From contig JAUWWQ010000008.1 of the NCBI GenBank assembly GCA_030616775.1, positions 39,458 to 103,457 on the forward strand: a stretch of 64,000 nucleotides of DNA, read 5' to 3'. Positions 27,275 to 35,554 of this stretch are shown here, in pieces. This stretch comes from Planctomycetota bacterium. Lineage in GTDB: Bacteria; Planctomycetota; Phycisphaerae; UBA1845. Below the pieces are notes generated by a model, which saw nothing but the letters and a program-made list of their open reading frames with translations, searched no databases and was not told where the DNA came from. The position numbers and the translations under genes were made by a program. How positions within the stretch are numbered: the first letter of the stretch is position 1; each line of letters opens with the position of its first letter.

Positions 27275-28189
27275 ATGGCAAACTCAAAACCCATCGTGGT
27301 CTTCGGCGGTACGGGGCACTACGGCCGGCACATTGTTGCACAGCTACTTGAAACTGGTTTGCCGGTGCGTGTGTTGAGTCGCGACCGCGAACGGGCCGTA
27401 AACGTCTTGGGTAGCGGCGTTGACGTGATCGAAGGTGATATCACATCACCTTTAGACGTGGAAACAGCGCTTCATGGGGCGCGTGCACTCGTCGTAAGCG
27501 TGTCGGCCTTTTCACCCAAGCTCATCCGCCGCCTGTGGGAGATCGAGCACGATGCGGTTGTTCAGTGCTTCCACTTGGCCCAAAAAGTAGGTGTGCCCCG
27601 CGTTGTCTATGTTTCGGGCTATGACATTGACAAAGAGCTGGTAGAGAAGCTCGGCCTGGAGATTGGACGGCTCAAGGCAGCCGTGGAAGAGGCCCTCGCA
27701 GCAACGAACCTCAACTGGACAGTGCTGGGTGCGCCGCCGCCTCTTGACCTCTTCTTCGCGTTTTTGCGCGGTGCCAAGCTGTGGGTGCCCGGCGGTGGTC
27801 CGCCGGCGCTGCCGACGATCGCCTCCTGTGACCTGGGCGCTATTGTGGCCCAGGCCGCGGTGCGCGACGACCTCGGCGGCAGGCGTTTTCGCCTGGCCGG
27901 TCCCGACGTGCTGTCGTTTCCACAAGCGGCACGAATACTTTCCGACGTCACGGGGAAACCGGTCGCCGTTCGCACGATCCCTCTTATATTCCCACGAATC
28001 GCCGGTGCACTCGTCGGACCCTTTTACCCATACGTGCGTCACATCGTTGCGGCGCTAAGACTGCTCAACAGCTTTCCGAAAGCACTCGCCGATCAGGCGG
28101 CAGCCGACCACAGGATGCTGCTCGAAACTTTCGACTACACACCGACGACTCTTCGTGTCGAGGCGCAGCGTCGGATCGGAGGACTATGA
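27275..28189 (+). CDS. NmrA-like NAD(P)-binding protein (atypical SDR)
   Basis: 304 residues. The nucleotide-binding loop GGTGHYG is at residues 11-17 after a short first strand (PIVVF), then the acidic/basic selector region VRVLSRDRERA. VEGDITS-like VIEGDITSPLD and VVYVSGYDID follow. The active-site Tyr-x3-Lys of classical SDRs is absent, as in NmrA/atypical SDRs. Such proteins sense or use NAD(P)H; here the substrate is unknown. It is monocistronic behind its own promoter. Confidence 0.85.
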   Translation: MANSKPIVVFGGTGHYGRHIVAQLLETGLPVRVLSRDRERAVNVLGSGVDVIEGDITSPLDVETALHGARALVVSVSAFSPKLIRRLWEIEHDAVVQCFHLAQKVGVPRVVYVSGYDIDKELVEKLGLEIGRLKAAVEEALAATNLNWTVLGAPPPLDLFFAFLRGAKLWVPGGGPPALPTIASCDLGAIVAQAAVRDDLGGRRFRLAGPDVLSFPQAARILSDVTGKPVAVRTIPLIFPRIAGALVGPFYPYVRHIVAALRLLNSFPKALADQAAADHRMLLETFDYTPTTLRVEAQRRIGGL

Positions 28190-28373
28190 GGGCCGAGGGG
28201 AAGCGCGCTCCACCGACCAGACCATAGCTGTCCGTTCCAAGAACCTCATCCGATTCGATTTCGAGCCTTGATTCGTGGTCGGCGCGCGTCCGTGAACTGA
28301 TGGGAATAGACAAACCAGGAGAATTCATTCTGAGGGCAAGGGCAGATCTCATCGATGAGTGGGTGGGCGAGGA

Positions 28374-29756
28374 TCAAACAGACTCTTCTGGGCTTTGTCG
28401 CTTCATTTCGCGCTTTTCTTGCCTGGCCATCCAAGCGTACATAGACACGCTGCTCAGCGACAGAGCCAGGGCGATCAGCCAGACCGGCCAACCGAGCATC
28501 AGGTACAACCACATTCCGAGCAACGGAGCAAACACGCCGCGCAAGCCGGTAAGTGACACGTGGATGCCCATGTAGATCTCCGCCTCGTCATGTCGGGCGA
28601 AGTGCAGGTGACCGAGGTTCCAGGCCAGCGCCCCGCCGCCGAGGCCCAATCCGTGCCAGATAGCCCGAATAGCGAACAGACTGACCGCCAGCGGCAGGAA
28701 TATGGCCCCGATCTGGCCGGCGGCCTGGGTAATGAGTGTGGCTGCCAACCCGAAGACCAAGGACAGACTCCAACAGGCGACGTTGACCACGCGAAACTGC
28801 ACCACGCCTATTCGATCAAACAGCCGAGCCCAGCGCCCGATACTCACCAGCATGACCAGCCGCTGCAACACCTGGATCAACCCGATGCTGATCCAGAATC
28901 CCCAGGCATCCCCCAGTTGCAGGTCCTGGGTAACGATCGCCACCACAACAGCCAGGACCATCAGATTCGCGGTTCCCGTCAAAAACTGTGCAACGCAATA
29001 TTGACCGAAACGCCGATCTCTGCGAAACACGCGATACATCTGGCGCAGCACATGTCCCGGAGACAGCAACGCCGTCAGACTGAACGGCTCCGCAAGGCCC
29101 GCGCGAAGGTCACCGTCCGGCCTCGGCCGGCCATGTCTTTGCAGCTCGCCGCGCTCCCCGCGTATATGAATCCGCGTGAGCAGCGAGACACCGAGCAGGC
29201 CAAGCACGGCCGCGCAAGGGAACATGTATCGGTAGCTTGTCGGATCGATGTCACAGATTCTCGCTCCCAGCAGGACAGTGACATTGCTTGTCACAATGCG
29301 GACCGCCTGAAGCCGAGCGGTGATCCGACCACGGACCGAGTGCGGATAGTTCGATTTCCAAACCGCCGAACGAACCGTGACGACTCCGGCAAGCAGTATT
29401 TGGGCGGCCGCCATTTGACAGATGAACCAGACGGCTCCGGTGGGCGACGTCGGTATCGCTCCCACAATCCCCGCGCACAAGGCCGTTCCCGCTGCAAAGT
29501 ACACCAACAGCCGGACTTTGGGGCGACCGACACATAGCAGCCCCCATATGAGGCTGAATGTAAGCGCGGCTACCGGGGTCGCTGTAGCAATTGCGATCAG
29601 CAGCGGGCTGCCGTGAAACGTTTTCGAGACGATAACGCTGGCGAATTGACCTTCAACCAGACCGGCCAGCATGCTCCAGGGGACGATGTGCTTGAATTCA
29701 TAATAGTAATTCCGCCGCGCTAGAAACGGCAGCGTCCCAACACCCAGCAGGTCCAA
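28374..29756 (-). CDS. MFS transporter
   Basis: 460 residues with about twelve hydrophobic segments in two halves separated by a long basic loop (about residues 195-240, ELQRHGRPRPDGDLR). The first cytoplasmic loop has GLLCVGRPKVRLLV in place of the usual GxLaDrxGrr motif. No substrate-specific signature is recognised. It is transcribed alone; the 247 bases to the next transporter gene contain no gene that I can support. Confidence 0.82.
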   Translation of the reverse strand: MDLLGVGTLPFLARRNYYYEFKHIVPWSMLAGLVEGQFASVIVSKTFHGSPLLIAIATATPVAALTFSLIWGLLCVGRPKVRLLVYFAAGTALCAGIVGAIPTSPTGAVWFICQMAAAQILLAGVVTVRSAVWKSNYPHSVRGRITARLQAVRIVTSNVTVLLGARICDIDPTSYRYMFPCAAVLGLLGVSLLTRIHIRGERGELQRHGRPRPDGDLRAGLAEPFSLTALLSPGHVLRQMYRVFRRDRRFGQYCVAQFLTGTANLMVLAVVVAIVTQDLQLGDAWGFWISIGLIQVLQRLVMLVSIGRWARLFDRIGVVQFRVVNVACWSLSLVFGLAATLITQAAGQIGAIFLPLAVSLFAIRAIWHGLGLGGGALAWNLGHLHFARHDEAEIYMGIHVSLTGLRGVFAPLLGMWLYLMLGWPVWLIALALSLSSVSMYAWMARQEKREMKRQSPEESV

Positions 29757-30002
29757 CGATAGTATCCTCTCGCGTAGTCCAACGAATGATCCACACTAAT
29801 GTGCCTGGGCAGTTGTAGCAAGCTGTTGGCACTTTGTCGGCACGTACACATGGACCGCGCACAGCGCGGGTCAAGGATGCCCCGGAATACATTTGTCCTT
29901 TCTCGAAGGGGGAGTGAGACTCAGTTCGGTGGCGGTCTCTGCCTGCTTCGGCAATTACGGCGCCAAATCGAAGCCTGCGCAGGGCTTCACTCAACTGAAC
30001 GG

Positions 30003-31340
30003 TTACGTGATTTCGCTAGAGACGTGATCTGCCCGAGCGGCTGCTTTGCCTTCCCTCACGTTCACCGTTGCCAGCACAAGTGCCCCGAGCACAAAGAAGC
30101 CGGCCAAACACAACACCGCGATGCGCGTGCTGCCGGTCAGGTCCCTGGCCAGGGCAAAGCACAACGGCCCCGCGAAACTGCCGACCTTGTTGAATATGGA
30201 GAAGAAGCCGAAGAACTCGCCCGATCGTCCGGGCGGAATCATCGAGCCGTACAGCGATCGGCTCAATGCCTGGGTGCCGCCCTGAACCAGGGCCACAAGA
30301 AAGCCCATGATCCAGAAATGCGTTGCGGTCTGCATAAATAAGGCGAAGACCACCACGCCGATGTAAGCCGCCAGCCCCACGAAGATTGCCCCGCGCGTTC
30401 CCAACTTCTTGGCCAGGGCGATGAAGACAAACGCCGCCGGAAAACCGACGAACTGAATCATCAGGAAGCAACCGATTAGCGTGGTCTTCGACAGTTCGAG
30501 CTCATCCCTTCCGAACACAGCCGCAACGAAGATGACCGTTCCTATTCCCGTGTTGTATAGAATAAACGCCACCAGCAGACGCGCCAGATGCTTGAACCTG
30601 TTCAGCTCGGCAAGCGTGCTGAGGATTTGACGCAATGAGGATATTACCAGGCTGCCGGACGGTGCGCCGGCCCGGCGCATTCGTTTCTGCCGCACGTGCC
30701 GAAGGAGCGGCAACGAGAAGACCACCCACCAGATTCCCACCGTGATGAACGCGACCCGGATAGCCTGGCTCGCGTCCGACAGGCCAAACCAGTGCGGCCT
30801 GGAGACCATGACGAAATGGGCGGCCAGCAGCAACCCGCCGCCCAGATAGCCGATCGCATAGCCACTGCTGGAGATGGCCCCTAGTTCCAATTCGTCATTG
30901 GATAGCTCGGTCAGGAGCGAGTCGTAAAACAGGTTTCCGCAAGTCCACAAGAAGGCCGCTGCGACGTAGAGAAGCCCGCACAATTGGTATTGCCCGTTGG
31001 AAGTCAGACTCAGGCCACAGGTGAGGGCGGCTCCGACAAGCACGCAAAATGCCAGGTAGCGTTTCTTTCCGCCGGTGCGATCTGCCGCCGCGCCGAGAAC
31101 CGGCGACACCAGACCGGCGGCGAGCATGTACACGCTGCCTAGATACCCCCACAAAGCGACCCCTGACGTTTCATAGTGATATTGCCCGAAACCAACCCGC
31201 GCCGGCTGCCCGTCCGGAATGAGGTCCAGGAAGTGAAATTGCAGCAGCACCGCCGTGATGCTGGTCACAAACGCGGAGTTGGCCCAATCATAAAGGCACC
31301 AGGAGCGCACGTCCTTGCGGCGTAACAGTGAACCGGTCAT
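30003..31340 (-). CDS. MFS transporter, UMF1/Atg22-like family
   Basis: About 445 residues. The family start SWCLYDWANSAFVTSI is diagnostic of the UMF1 (Atg22-like) group, and the cytoplasmic motif GAAADRTGGKKRYL follows the second membrane helix. Around twelve membrane segments are seen. ATG 31340 lies 10 bases after the radical SAM gene on the same strand, so both are probably one transcript; the longer frame to 31427 would overlap that gene. Given the neighbour, it may export or import the product or substrate of the radical SAM/methyltransferase enzyme (inference). Confidence 0.9.
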   Translation of the reverse strand: MTGSLLRRKDVRSWCLYDWANSAFVTSITAVLLQFHFLDLIPDGQPARVGFGQYHYETSGVALWGYLGSVYMLAAGLVSPVLGAAADRTGGKKRYLAFCVLVGAALTCGLSLTSNGQYQLCGLLYVAAAFLWTCGNLFYDSLLTELSNDELELGAISSSGYAIGYLGGGLLLAAHFVMVSRPHWFGLSDASQAIRVAFITVGIWWVVFSLPLLRHVRQKRMRRAGAPSGSLVISSLRQILSTLAELNRFKHLARLLVAFILYNTGIGTVIFVAAVFGRDELELSKTTLIGCFLMIQFVGFPAAFVFIALAKKLGTRGAIFVGLAAYIGVVVFALFMQTATHFWIMGFLVALVQGGTQALSRSLYGSMIPPGRSGEFFGFFSIFNKVGSFAGPLCFALARDLTGSTRIAVLCLAGFFVLGALVLATVNVREGKAAARADHVSSEIT

Positions 31341-31350
31341 GGCTGTGAGG

Positions 31351-33354
31351 CTATGGTTTCCGCGCAATGCACGCAATGTATTCGTGGCTGACGTTGTAGC
31401 CCGTGGGGCATACGTTTCTGTCGGCAAGCAGCTTGATGAAATCGCTGGTTAAGGACCCTCGTCTGTCGGGACAGATCGCTTCGTAGAACGCGGTTCCGGC
31501 GCCGGATTTCAGTAAATGCTCAAGAACGCCCTCAGCGCTGGGATAATGAAACACAGCCGCCCCTTCCCAGAGCTCCTCGATGTGCAGCTTCGCGGCAGCA
31601 AGCCCGGCTTGCACATGCCCGACGTCGCGCGGGAAGTCGAACGCAACGCGCTTCAGCAGCACGGACGGATCGCGGGCGACAAGCTCTGCAAAGATCTCGA
31701 GTGGCTCGCGCGGTGAGTTCTCCTTGTGGACGATGAACGCCAACGTTCCGGCCTGTGATAGAGCACGACCCGCGGCGACAAAGAAGGGCTCGAGCGGTAT
31801 ATACCCCAAGACCCAACTCGAGAAAACAAGGTCAAAGGGCCCTTCAGATTCCAGCACTTCGAGGGCATCGGCTGCGACGAATCGAACATTGCCTGCCCCA
31901 GCGGCTTGAGTCCGTTTGCGAGCCTCCGCCAACATGCCTTCGGAGAGATCTACCGCCAAGACATCCTTGGCCTTCCTGCCCAGCAGAGCGGTCGCATAGC
32001 CCGTTCCGCAACCGGCCTCGAAAACACTTTCGCGGCCACGCAAGGTCAGTCTTCGTACGAGGTACTCAATGGGCTTTGCGGCTTCGGTCAGCCAGAACTC
32101 GTCGTAGTCGTCGTGGACATGGTCGTAGGCGGATTCCAGCTCATTTCGACCAACCTCTTCTCGCGCTTCGGAGTGAATCTTGAAGAAACGCGGCAGGGCG
32201 TGCGAGTCGGGCACGTGTTCCTTGCAGATTCTCAATGATACATCCGGAGGTGTCGGCAATCCACAATCGGTAACATGCTTGGCGAGCAGACAGCCAACAC
32301 AACTCGTCCTGGGTTTGCAAAAATAACGCCCCATCCGGTCTAGAATATTTGCGAGCGACTCGTGGGCGACGTTCCCGAAAGACAAAGGCGCGAACTGACA
32401 CGGGCATACCTCGCCGCTCCCATCAATATAGAGGTGCGTAAGCCCCGCCCCGCACCCAAATGCTTCCGCAGATTCGAGGTAGCCGTAGGAGGACAGGATT
32501 GGCAGATCGTCGTTTTGAGCCACTTGCCGCTGGTAGTCCAGGATCAACTGTCGCTCCGCATTTCCGAGCAGAACGTCCATTCGCCCATCCAGCTTCCCCG
32601 TTGCGCTGGGTTCGAGCAGATGAACCTCCATCGCCCCCGCCTGGGCGGCGAACCTCATAAATGACATGAAGTGATCCGGCTGCAGGAATTCGCGAGTCGC
32701 CACGGAGACAATATAAGGATAAAGACCGCTTTCCCGGGCCGTCTCCAGAGCATCGAGTGCCATCCGGTATGCCCCGTTTTTTCCGCGCATCCGATCGTGC
32801 TCTCCTTGGTCGGTCGAATCCAGGCTGATGCCAACGCCGAAGGCCCCGCCACTGCGCAGCCCACGGGCATGCTCGGCAGTCAAACCCGCGCCCGTTGTGC
32901 CCACGATCACGCACGATCGTTCGTCAAACAGTCTGACGATGTCCCCGAGGTCATTCCGGAGCAGCGGTTCTCCTCCCGTCAGGGTGACCATCACTGCGCC
33001 CCGATCTTGCAGTTCGGTAATAACCCTCTTCAGCGTCTCGATAGTCAGATCCACCTGACTCCGGCCGGCGTTATAGCAGTGCCAACAGTTGAACATACAT
33101 CTGTTGGTTACGGCCAACGTCACTGAGTAGAGGCGTCTCTCGTCGGCGTCGCCGAGCAGGCGGAAGCCGTCTGCCAGATGATCGAACGCCCTGCTGGGAT
33201 ACGGAGGGAAGTGAGTGTTCACGACCATCTGGTCGCCGAAGCGTACGGCCTTCTCATGTGAGAAGTAGTCTTTGAAGAAGCCCGCCAGCTTAGGATGCAG
33301 CTTCGTAAACGGCGGTCTCTTTGCAACCTCTGAGAAAAATTCATCGCCTTTCAT
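31351..33354 (-). CDS. radical SAM/SPASM protein fused to a SAM-dependent methyltransferase
   Basis: About 667 residues in three parts. Residues 80-290 are a radical SAM core with C-x3-C-x2-C in TNRCMFNCWHC (Cys 86, 90, 93), then TLTGGEPLLR and a GISLDSTD strand. Residues 300-365 hold a SPASM-like Cys set (GCGAGLTHLYIDGSGEVCPC, then CKPRTSCVGCLLAKHVTDC) that could bind auxiliary Fe-S clusters. Residues 440-667 are a class I methyltransferase (SVFEAGCGTGYATALL, VLAVDLSEGM, FDLVFSSWVLGYIP). ATG 33354 has GGGAG six bases upstream; the frame is open to 33423. The layout suggests modification of a peptide or a small metabolite followed by methylation. No precursor peptide was identified nearby. 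Confidence 0.88.
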   Translation of the reverse strand: MKGDEFFSEVAKRPPFTKLHPKLAGFFKDYFSHEKAVRFGDQMVVNTHFPPYPSRAFDHLADGFRLLGDADERRLYSVTLAVTNRCMFNCWHCYNAGRSQVDLTIETLKRVITELQDRGAVMVTLTGGEPLLRNDLGDIVRLFDERSCVIVGTTGAGLTAEHARGLRSGGAFGVGISLDSTDQGEHDRMRGKNGAYRMALDALETARESGLYPYIVSVATREFLQPDHFMSFMRFAAQAGAMEVHLLEPSATGKLDGRMDVLLGNAERQLILDYQRQVAQNDDLPILSSYGYLESAEAFGCGAGLTHLYIDGSGEVCPCQFAPLSFGNVAHESLANILDRMGRYFCKPRTSCVGCLLAKHVTDCGLPTPPDVSLRICKEHVPDSHALPRFFKIHSEAREEVGRNELESAYDHVHDDYDEFWLTEAAKPIEYLVRRLTLRGRESVFEAGCGTGYATALLGRKAKDVLAVDLSEGMLAEARKRTQAAGAGNVRFVAADALEVLESEGPFDLVFSSWVLGYIPLEPFFVAAGRALSQAGTLAFIVHKENSPREPLEIFAELVARDPSVLLKRVAFDFPRDVGHVQAGLAAAKLHIEELWEGAAVFHYPSAEGVLEHLLKSGAGTAFYEAICPDRRGSLTSDFIKLLADRNVCPTGYNVSHEYIACIARKP

Positions 33355-33464
33355 TACCATCTCCCGCCCTACGGTACGATTCATTCTCCAGTCACGATTG
33401 TCTTTGGCCAAGCTCTCCTCCATGGCTTTCGTTCAACACAGTGTGGCGTTCGCAGCACACGGCG

Positions 33465-34223
33465 TTACGGCCGTTTCTCCGTAATTGGCTTGCGGAAACG
33501 GCCTCGCTCGAGGAACGCCAAAACCGCATCGCCCACGTCGTCTCGGTTCATGATGAACGTGTGAAATCCCGGAACAATCAGGTGGTCGGCCTCGCCGGGC
33601 AGATGGGTGTCTTCCGGCCGGACTTTCCCGTCTGCCGCCGCAGCGATCACCCCGAACTCGACATGAACCGGGACCGCAAGCTGATTGACGTCACTGGTCG
33701 GATCGTCGCTGAGCTGTTTAAGTGGCTTGATGACCTTCCCAAGCAGCGGTGCCAACTTCCGGGCCGCTGCGGATCCCCGGTTCGGGGGTGCCAGCATGAC
33801 CACGCGCCCCATCTTCTCAGGCACCTCCACCATAAGCGCGTACCGCGCGACGATCCCGCCGAGGCTGTGACCGACGATGTGGATCTTGGAGACGCTTGGA
33901 TCGCTGTCCATGGTGACGAGAGAGTCGTGCAAGCGCTGACCGTGATCTTCGATGCGCCCGCGCGTGCTCTTGTACGCCCAGTCCTCGACACGGTAGCCGC
34001 CTTGCTCGAGTCGCCGATGGAGCTTGCTCATCGACGCTGACGTACGTCCCAGACCGTGCAGCAGCACCACGGTCTCCTGTGCCGAGACCGGGAACGGCTC
34101 ACACCGCTCACCGCAGCCAACCACGCCGGTAAATGTGCTCAGTGCCAGGATGCAGAGGCCACTCGCGATGACCCGGCAGCCCGACGACGGCCCGCCGCAA
34201 AGGGTTCTAGTCGCGCGTTTCAT
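33465..34223 (-). CDS. lipoprotein alpha/beta hydrolase (lipase-like)
   Basis: 252 residues. A signal peptide ends in the lipobox VVGC (Cys37), so the protein is probably membrane-anchored outside the cytoplasm. The fold signatures are VVLLHGLGR (oxyanion HG), the nucleophile elbow GHSLGG (Ser120) with HIVGHSLGGIVARYAL typical of triacylglycerol lipases, and a C-terminal His in VPGFHTF. It overlaps the upstream small secreted protein gene by 4 bases (ATGA), so both form one operon behind the TetR-type operator at 34578-34593. Confidence 0.88.
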   Translation of the reverse strand: MKRATRTLCGGPSSGCRVIASGLCILALSTFTGVVGCGERCEPFPVSAQETVVLLHGLGRTSASMSKLHRRLEQGGYRVEDWAYKSTRGRIEDHGQRLHDSLVTMDSDPSVSKIHIVGHSLGGIVARYALMVEVPEKMGRVVMLAPPNRGSAAARKLAPLLGKVIKPLKQLSDDPTSDVNQLAVPVHVEFGVIAAAADGKVRPEDTHLPGEADHLIVPGFHTFIMNRDDVGDAVLAFLERGRFRKPITEKRP

Positions 34224-34546
34224 GGTCTAGCTCCTTGAACCGCTTGGCCCGGTCCGTCCCCAGACCGCCGTACTCCTTCCGCCAGGGGTAGTAGGCCTAC
34301 CACGTTCGCGATATCCTTGCCGATGCCCCCGACATCCTTGGCTTTGTTGATGTCCCACAGGACCACCGGAAAGATTGTCAGCGACGCCTCCGGGCCCTTG
34401 GCGTGCATGGCCTCCAGCCGCTTTTGCTGTTGGGCTGGTAATTCTTCGTTACTCTGGGCGGCTGGAGCCGATGGTAACGCCAGCGATGCGGCCACGGTCG
34501 CCAGAAAACCTGTCAGCAGTCTTCGAATGTAAGAATGACGTCTCAT
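34220..34546 (-). CDS. small secreted protein of unknown function
   Basis: 108 residues with a signal peptide (RRLLTGFLATVAASLALPS, cleavage near APA-AQS). The mature part has a short helix (EELPAQQQKRLEAM), then a hydrophobic strand ASLTIFPVVLWDI and DIANVVGLLPLAE. No family is recognised. Its stop overlaps the start of the lipase gene and the TetR-type operator lies 32 bases upstream of its ATG, so it is the first gene of the regulated unit. Confidence 0.65.
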   Translation of the reverse strand: MRRHSYIRRLLTGFLATVAASLALPSAPAAQSNEELPAQQQKRLEAMHAKGPEASLTIFPVVLWDINKAKDVGGIGKDIANVVGLLPLAEGVRRSGDGPGQAVQGARP

Positions 34547-34577
34547 GGTATTCTCATTCTGAACAAGGGTTCGTAAA

Positions 34578-34604
34578 GTAAGTACATACTTACATTATGG
34601 ACAA
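34578..34604 (-). promoter_or_regulatory. TetR-type operator 1 with -35-like box
   Basis: GTAAGT-ACAT-ACTTAC (34578-34593), a perfect 6-bp inverted repeat with a 4-bp spacer. On the minus strand it lies five bases after TTGTCC (34604-34599), so a bound repressor would cover the space between -35 and -10 of the lipase operon. Two identical half-site pairs occur at 34761-34776 and 35426-35441. Confidence 0.75.
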
Positions 34605-34620
34605 GCACATAGGATCAGTT

Positions 34621-34728
34621 TCACAGACAACGAAGTCTCAGTAACAGCGGAGCCACGGTCAGCAGCGCCGTGCCCAGCGCCAGTATCGAACCTGCGAGTA
34701 GCCTTACGATCAGTTCGTGATTTCTCAT
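34621..34728 (-). CDS. 35-residue membrane peptide
   Basis: A short frame on the minus strand reading MRNHELIVRLLAGSILALG, continuing through ALLTVAPLLLRLRCL to TGA at 34621. It has a strong AGGGAGA site six bases before ATG 34728 (a second ATG at 34731 directly precedes it). One hydrophobic helix is predicted. The start resembles the first helix of DUF2892-type inner-membrane proteins (E-x2-V/I-R-L-L-A-G), of which this would be a very short or truncated form. It has its own copy of the TetR-type operator 33 bases upstream, which argues that it is a real regulated gene. Confidence 0.55.
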   Translation of the reverse strand: MRNHELIVRLLAGSILALGTALLTVAPLLLRLRCL

Positions 34729-34760
34729 CATATTCTCCCTTGGAACCGAAATCCGACACT

Positions 34761-34788
34761 GTAAGTGTCTACTTACATTAGCGGCAAA
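34761..34788 (-). promoter_or_regulatory. TetR-type operator 2 with -35-like box
   Basis: GTAAGT-GTCT-ACTTAC (34761-34776), with TTTGCC six bases upstream on the minus strand (34788-34783). It controls the 35-residue peptide gene at 34728. The half-sites are identical to operators 1 and 3; only the spacer differs. Confidence 0.75.
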
Positions 34789-34798
34789 TAAAAAGTCC

Positions 34799-35392
34799 TC
34801 ACCTGCTTTGTCCGTCTAACAACAGGCTGCCGACGTCGGCAAACAACCGCTTCCGCCGCCGATCGGTCAGCAACCCTAGCTCGCGGCTGATATTGGCCAC
34901 GTTACCGAGGCCCACAATTGCCCATGCACAAAGCTCGGCGTCCGGAGACGATCTTTTCCCCTTATCACCGCGGTGTACGGCGATCTGTCGTCGAATGAAG
35001 CGGTGAAAGCGGCCGTACATCTTCTCCAACGCCTCGTGAATCTCCGGCTCGTCGGTATCACTGAGCCCGGCGAAGATGATGGGGTGCAGGCCGGATTCGC
35101 CGTAATGCTCCGCCTCATACTGCAGCAGTCGCAGCGCGGCCCCCGCCTTGCCGTCGCCTTCGCTGAGAATCCTCTGCCAGATGTCGGCGGATAGCTGGTA
35201 GACGTATTCGATGGCCGCCACGAACATCGCCTTCTTGTCGGGCCACAGGCGATAGAGAATGTTCTCCCGGACCTTGCACCGCTGGGCCAGCTCCGCTGTC
35301 GTCGCCCGCCGGTAGCCCAGCTCAGCGAACGTCCGGGCAATCACGGGCAAGAGCTGCTTGCGTCGCTGTGCGGATTGGCTTGGTCGGGCCAT
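34799..35392 (-). CDS. TetR family transcriptional regulator
   Basis: 197 residues from ATG 35392. The N-terminal helix-turn-helix is clear: LLPVIARTFAELGYRRATTAELAQRCKV followed by ENILYRLWPDKKAMFVAAI. The rest is a helical ligand-binding domain with no recognisable ligand type. The frame is open to GTG 35437, but that codon lies inside operator 3, so the shorter start is preferred. It probably represses itself, the 35-residue peptide and the secreted protein/lipase operon, since all three have the same palindrome. Confidence 0.9.
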   Translation of the reverse strand: MARPSQSAQRRKQLLPVIARTFAELGYRRATTAELAQRCKVRENILYRLWPDKKAMFVAAIEYVYQLSADIWQRILSEGDGKAGAALRLLQYEAEHYGESGLHPIIFAGLSDTDEPEIHEALEKMYGRFHRFIRRQIAVHRGDKGKRSSPDAELCAWAIVGLGNVANISRELGLLTDRRRKRLFADVGSLLLDGQSR

Positions 35393-35425
35393 GTCGATTC
35401 TCGCGGTTGGCGAAGCAACTATTTC

Positions 35426-35453
35426 GTAAGTACCCACTTACAGTATGGAACAA
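35426..35453 (-). promoter_or_regulatory. TetR-type operator 3 (autoregulatory) with -35-like box
   Basis: GTAAGT-ACCC-ACTTAC (35426-35441), six bases after TTGTTC on the minus strand (35453-35448) and 34 bases before the regulator's ATG. Same half-sites as operators 1 and 2. Confidence 0.78.
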
Positions 35454-35554
35454 GAACCAGCGCCGGTCAAGTACATTTTGCGGGTTTTGCAAAAAAATTG
35501 CCCGGCCCCGTGAGCGCTGGCGCCCGTATGCGAGCACCTCGCCAACATCTTGTG

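Noticed and set aside
28560..29537. 325-residue plus-strand frame
   Set aside because: Antisense shadow of the MFS transporter; rich in Gln/Arg/Pro with no hydrophobic or domain pattern.
29827..29842. TGGCAC-N7-GGC resembling a sigma-54 promoter
   Set aside because: The -12 block is CGGC rather than TTGC and no plus-strand gene follows; the nearby genes are on the minus strand.
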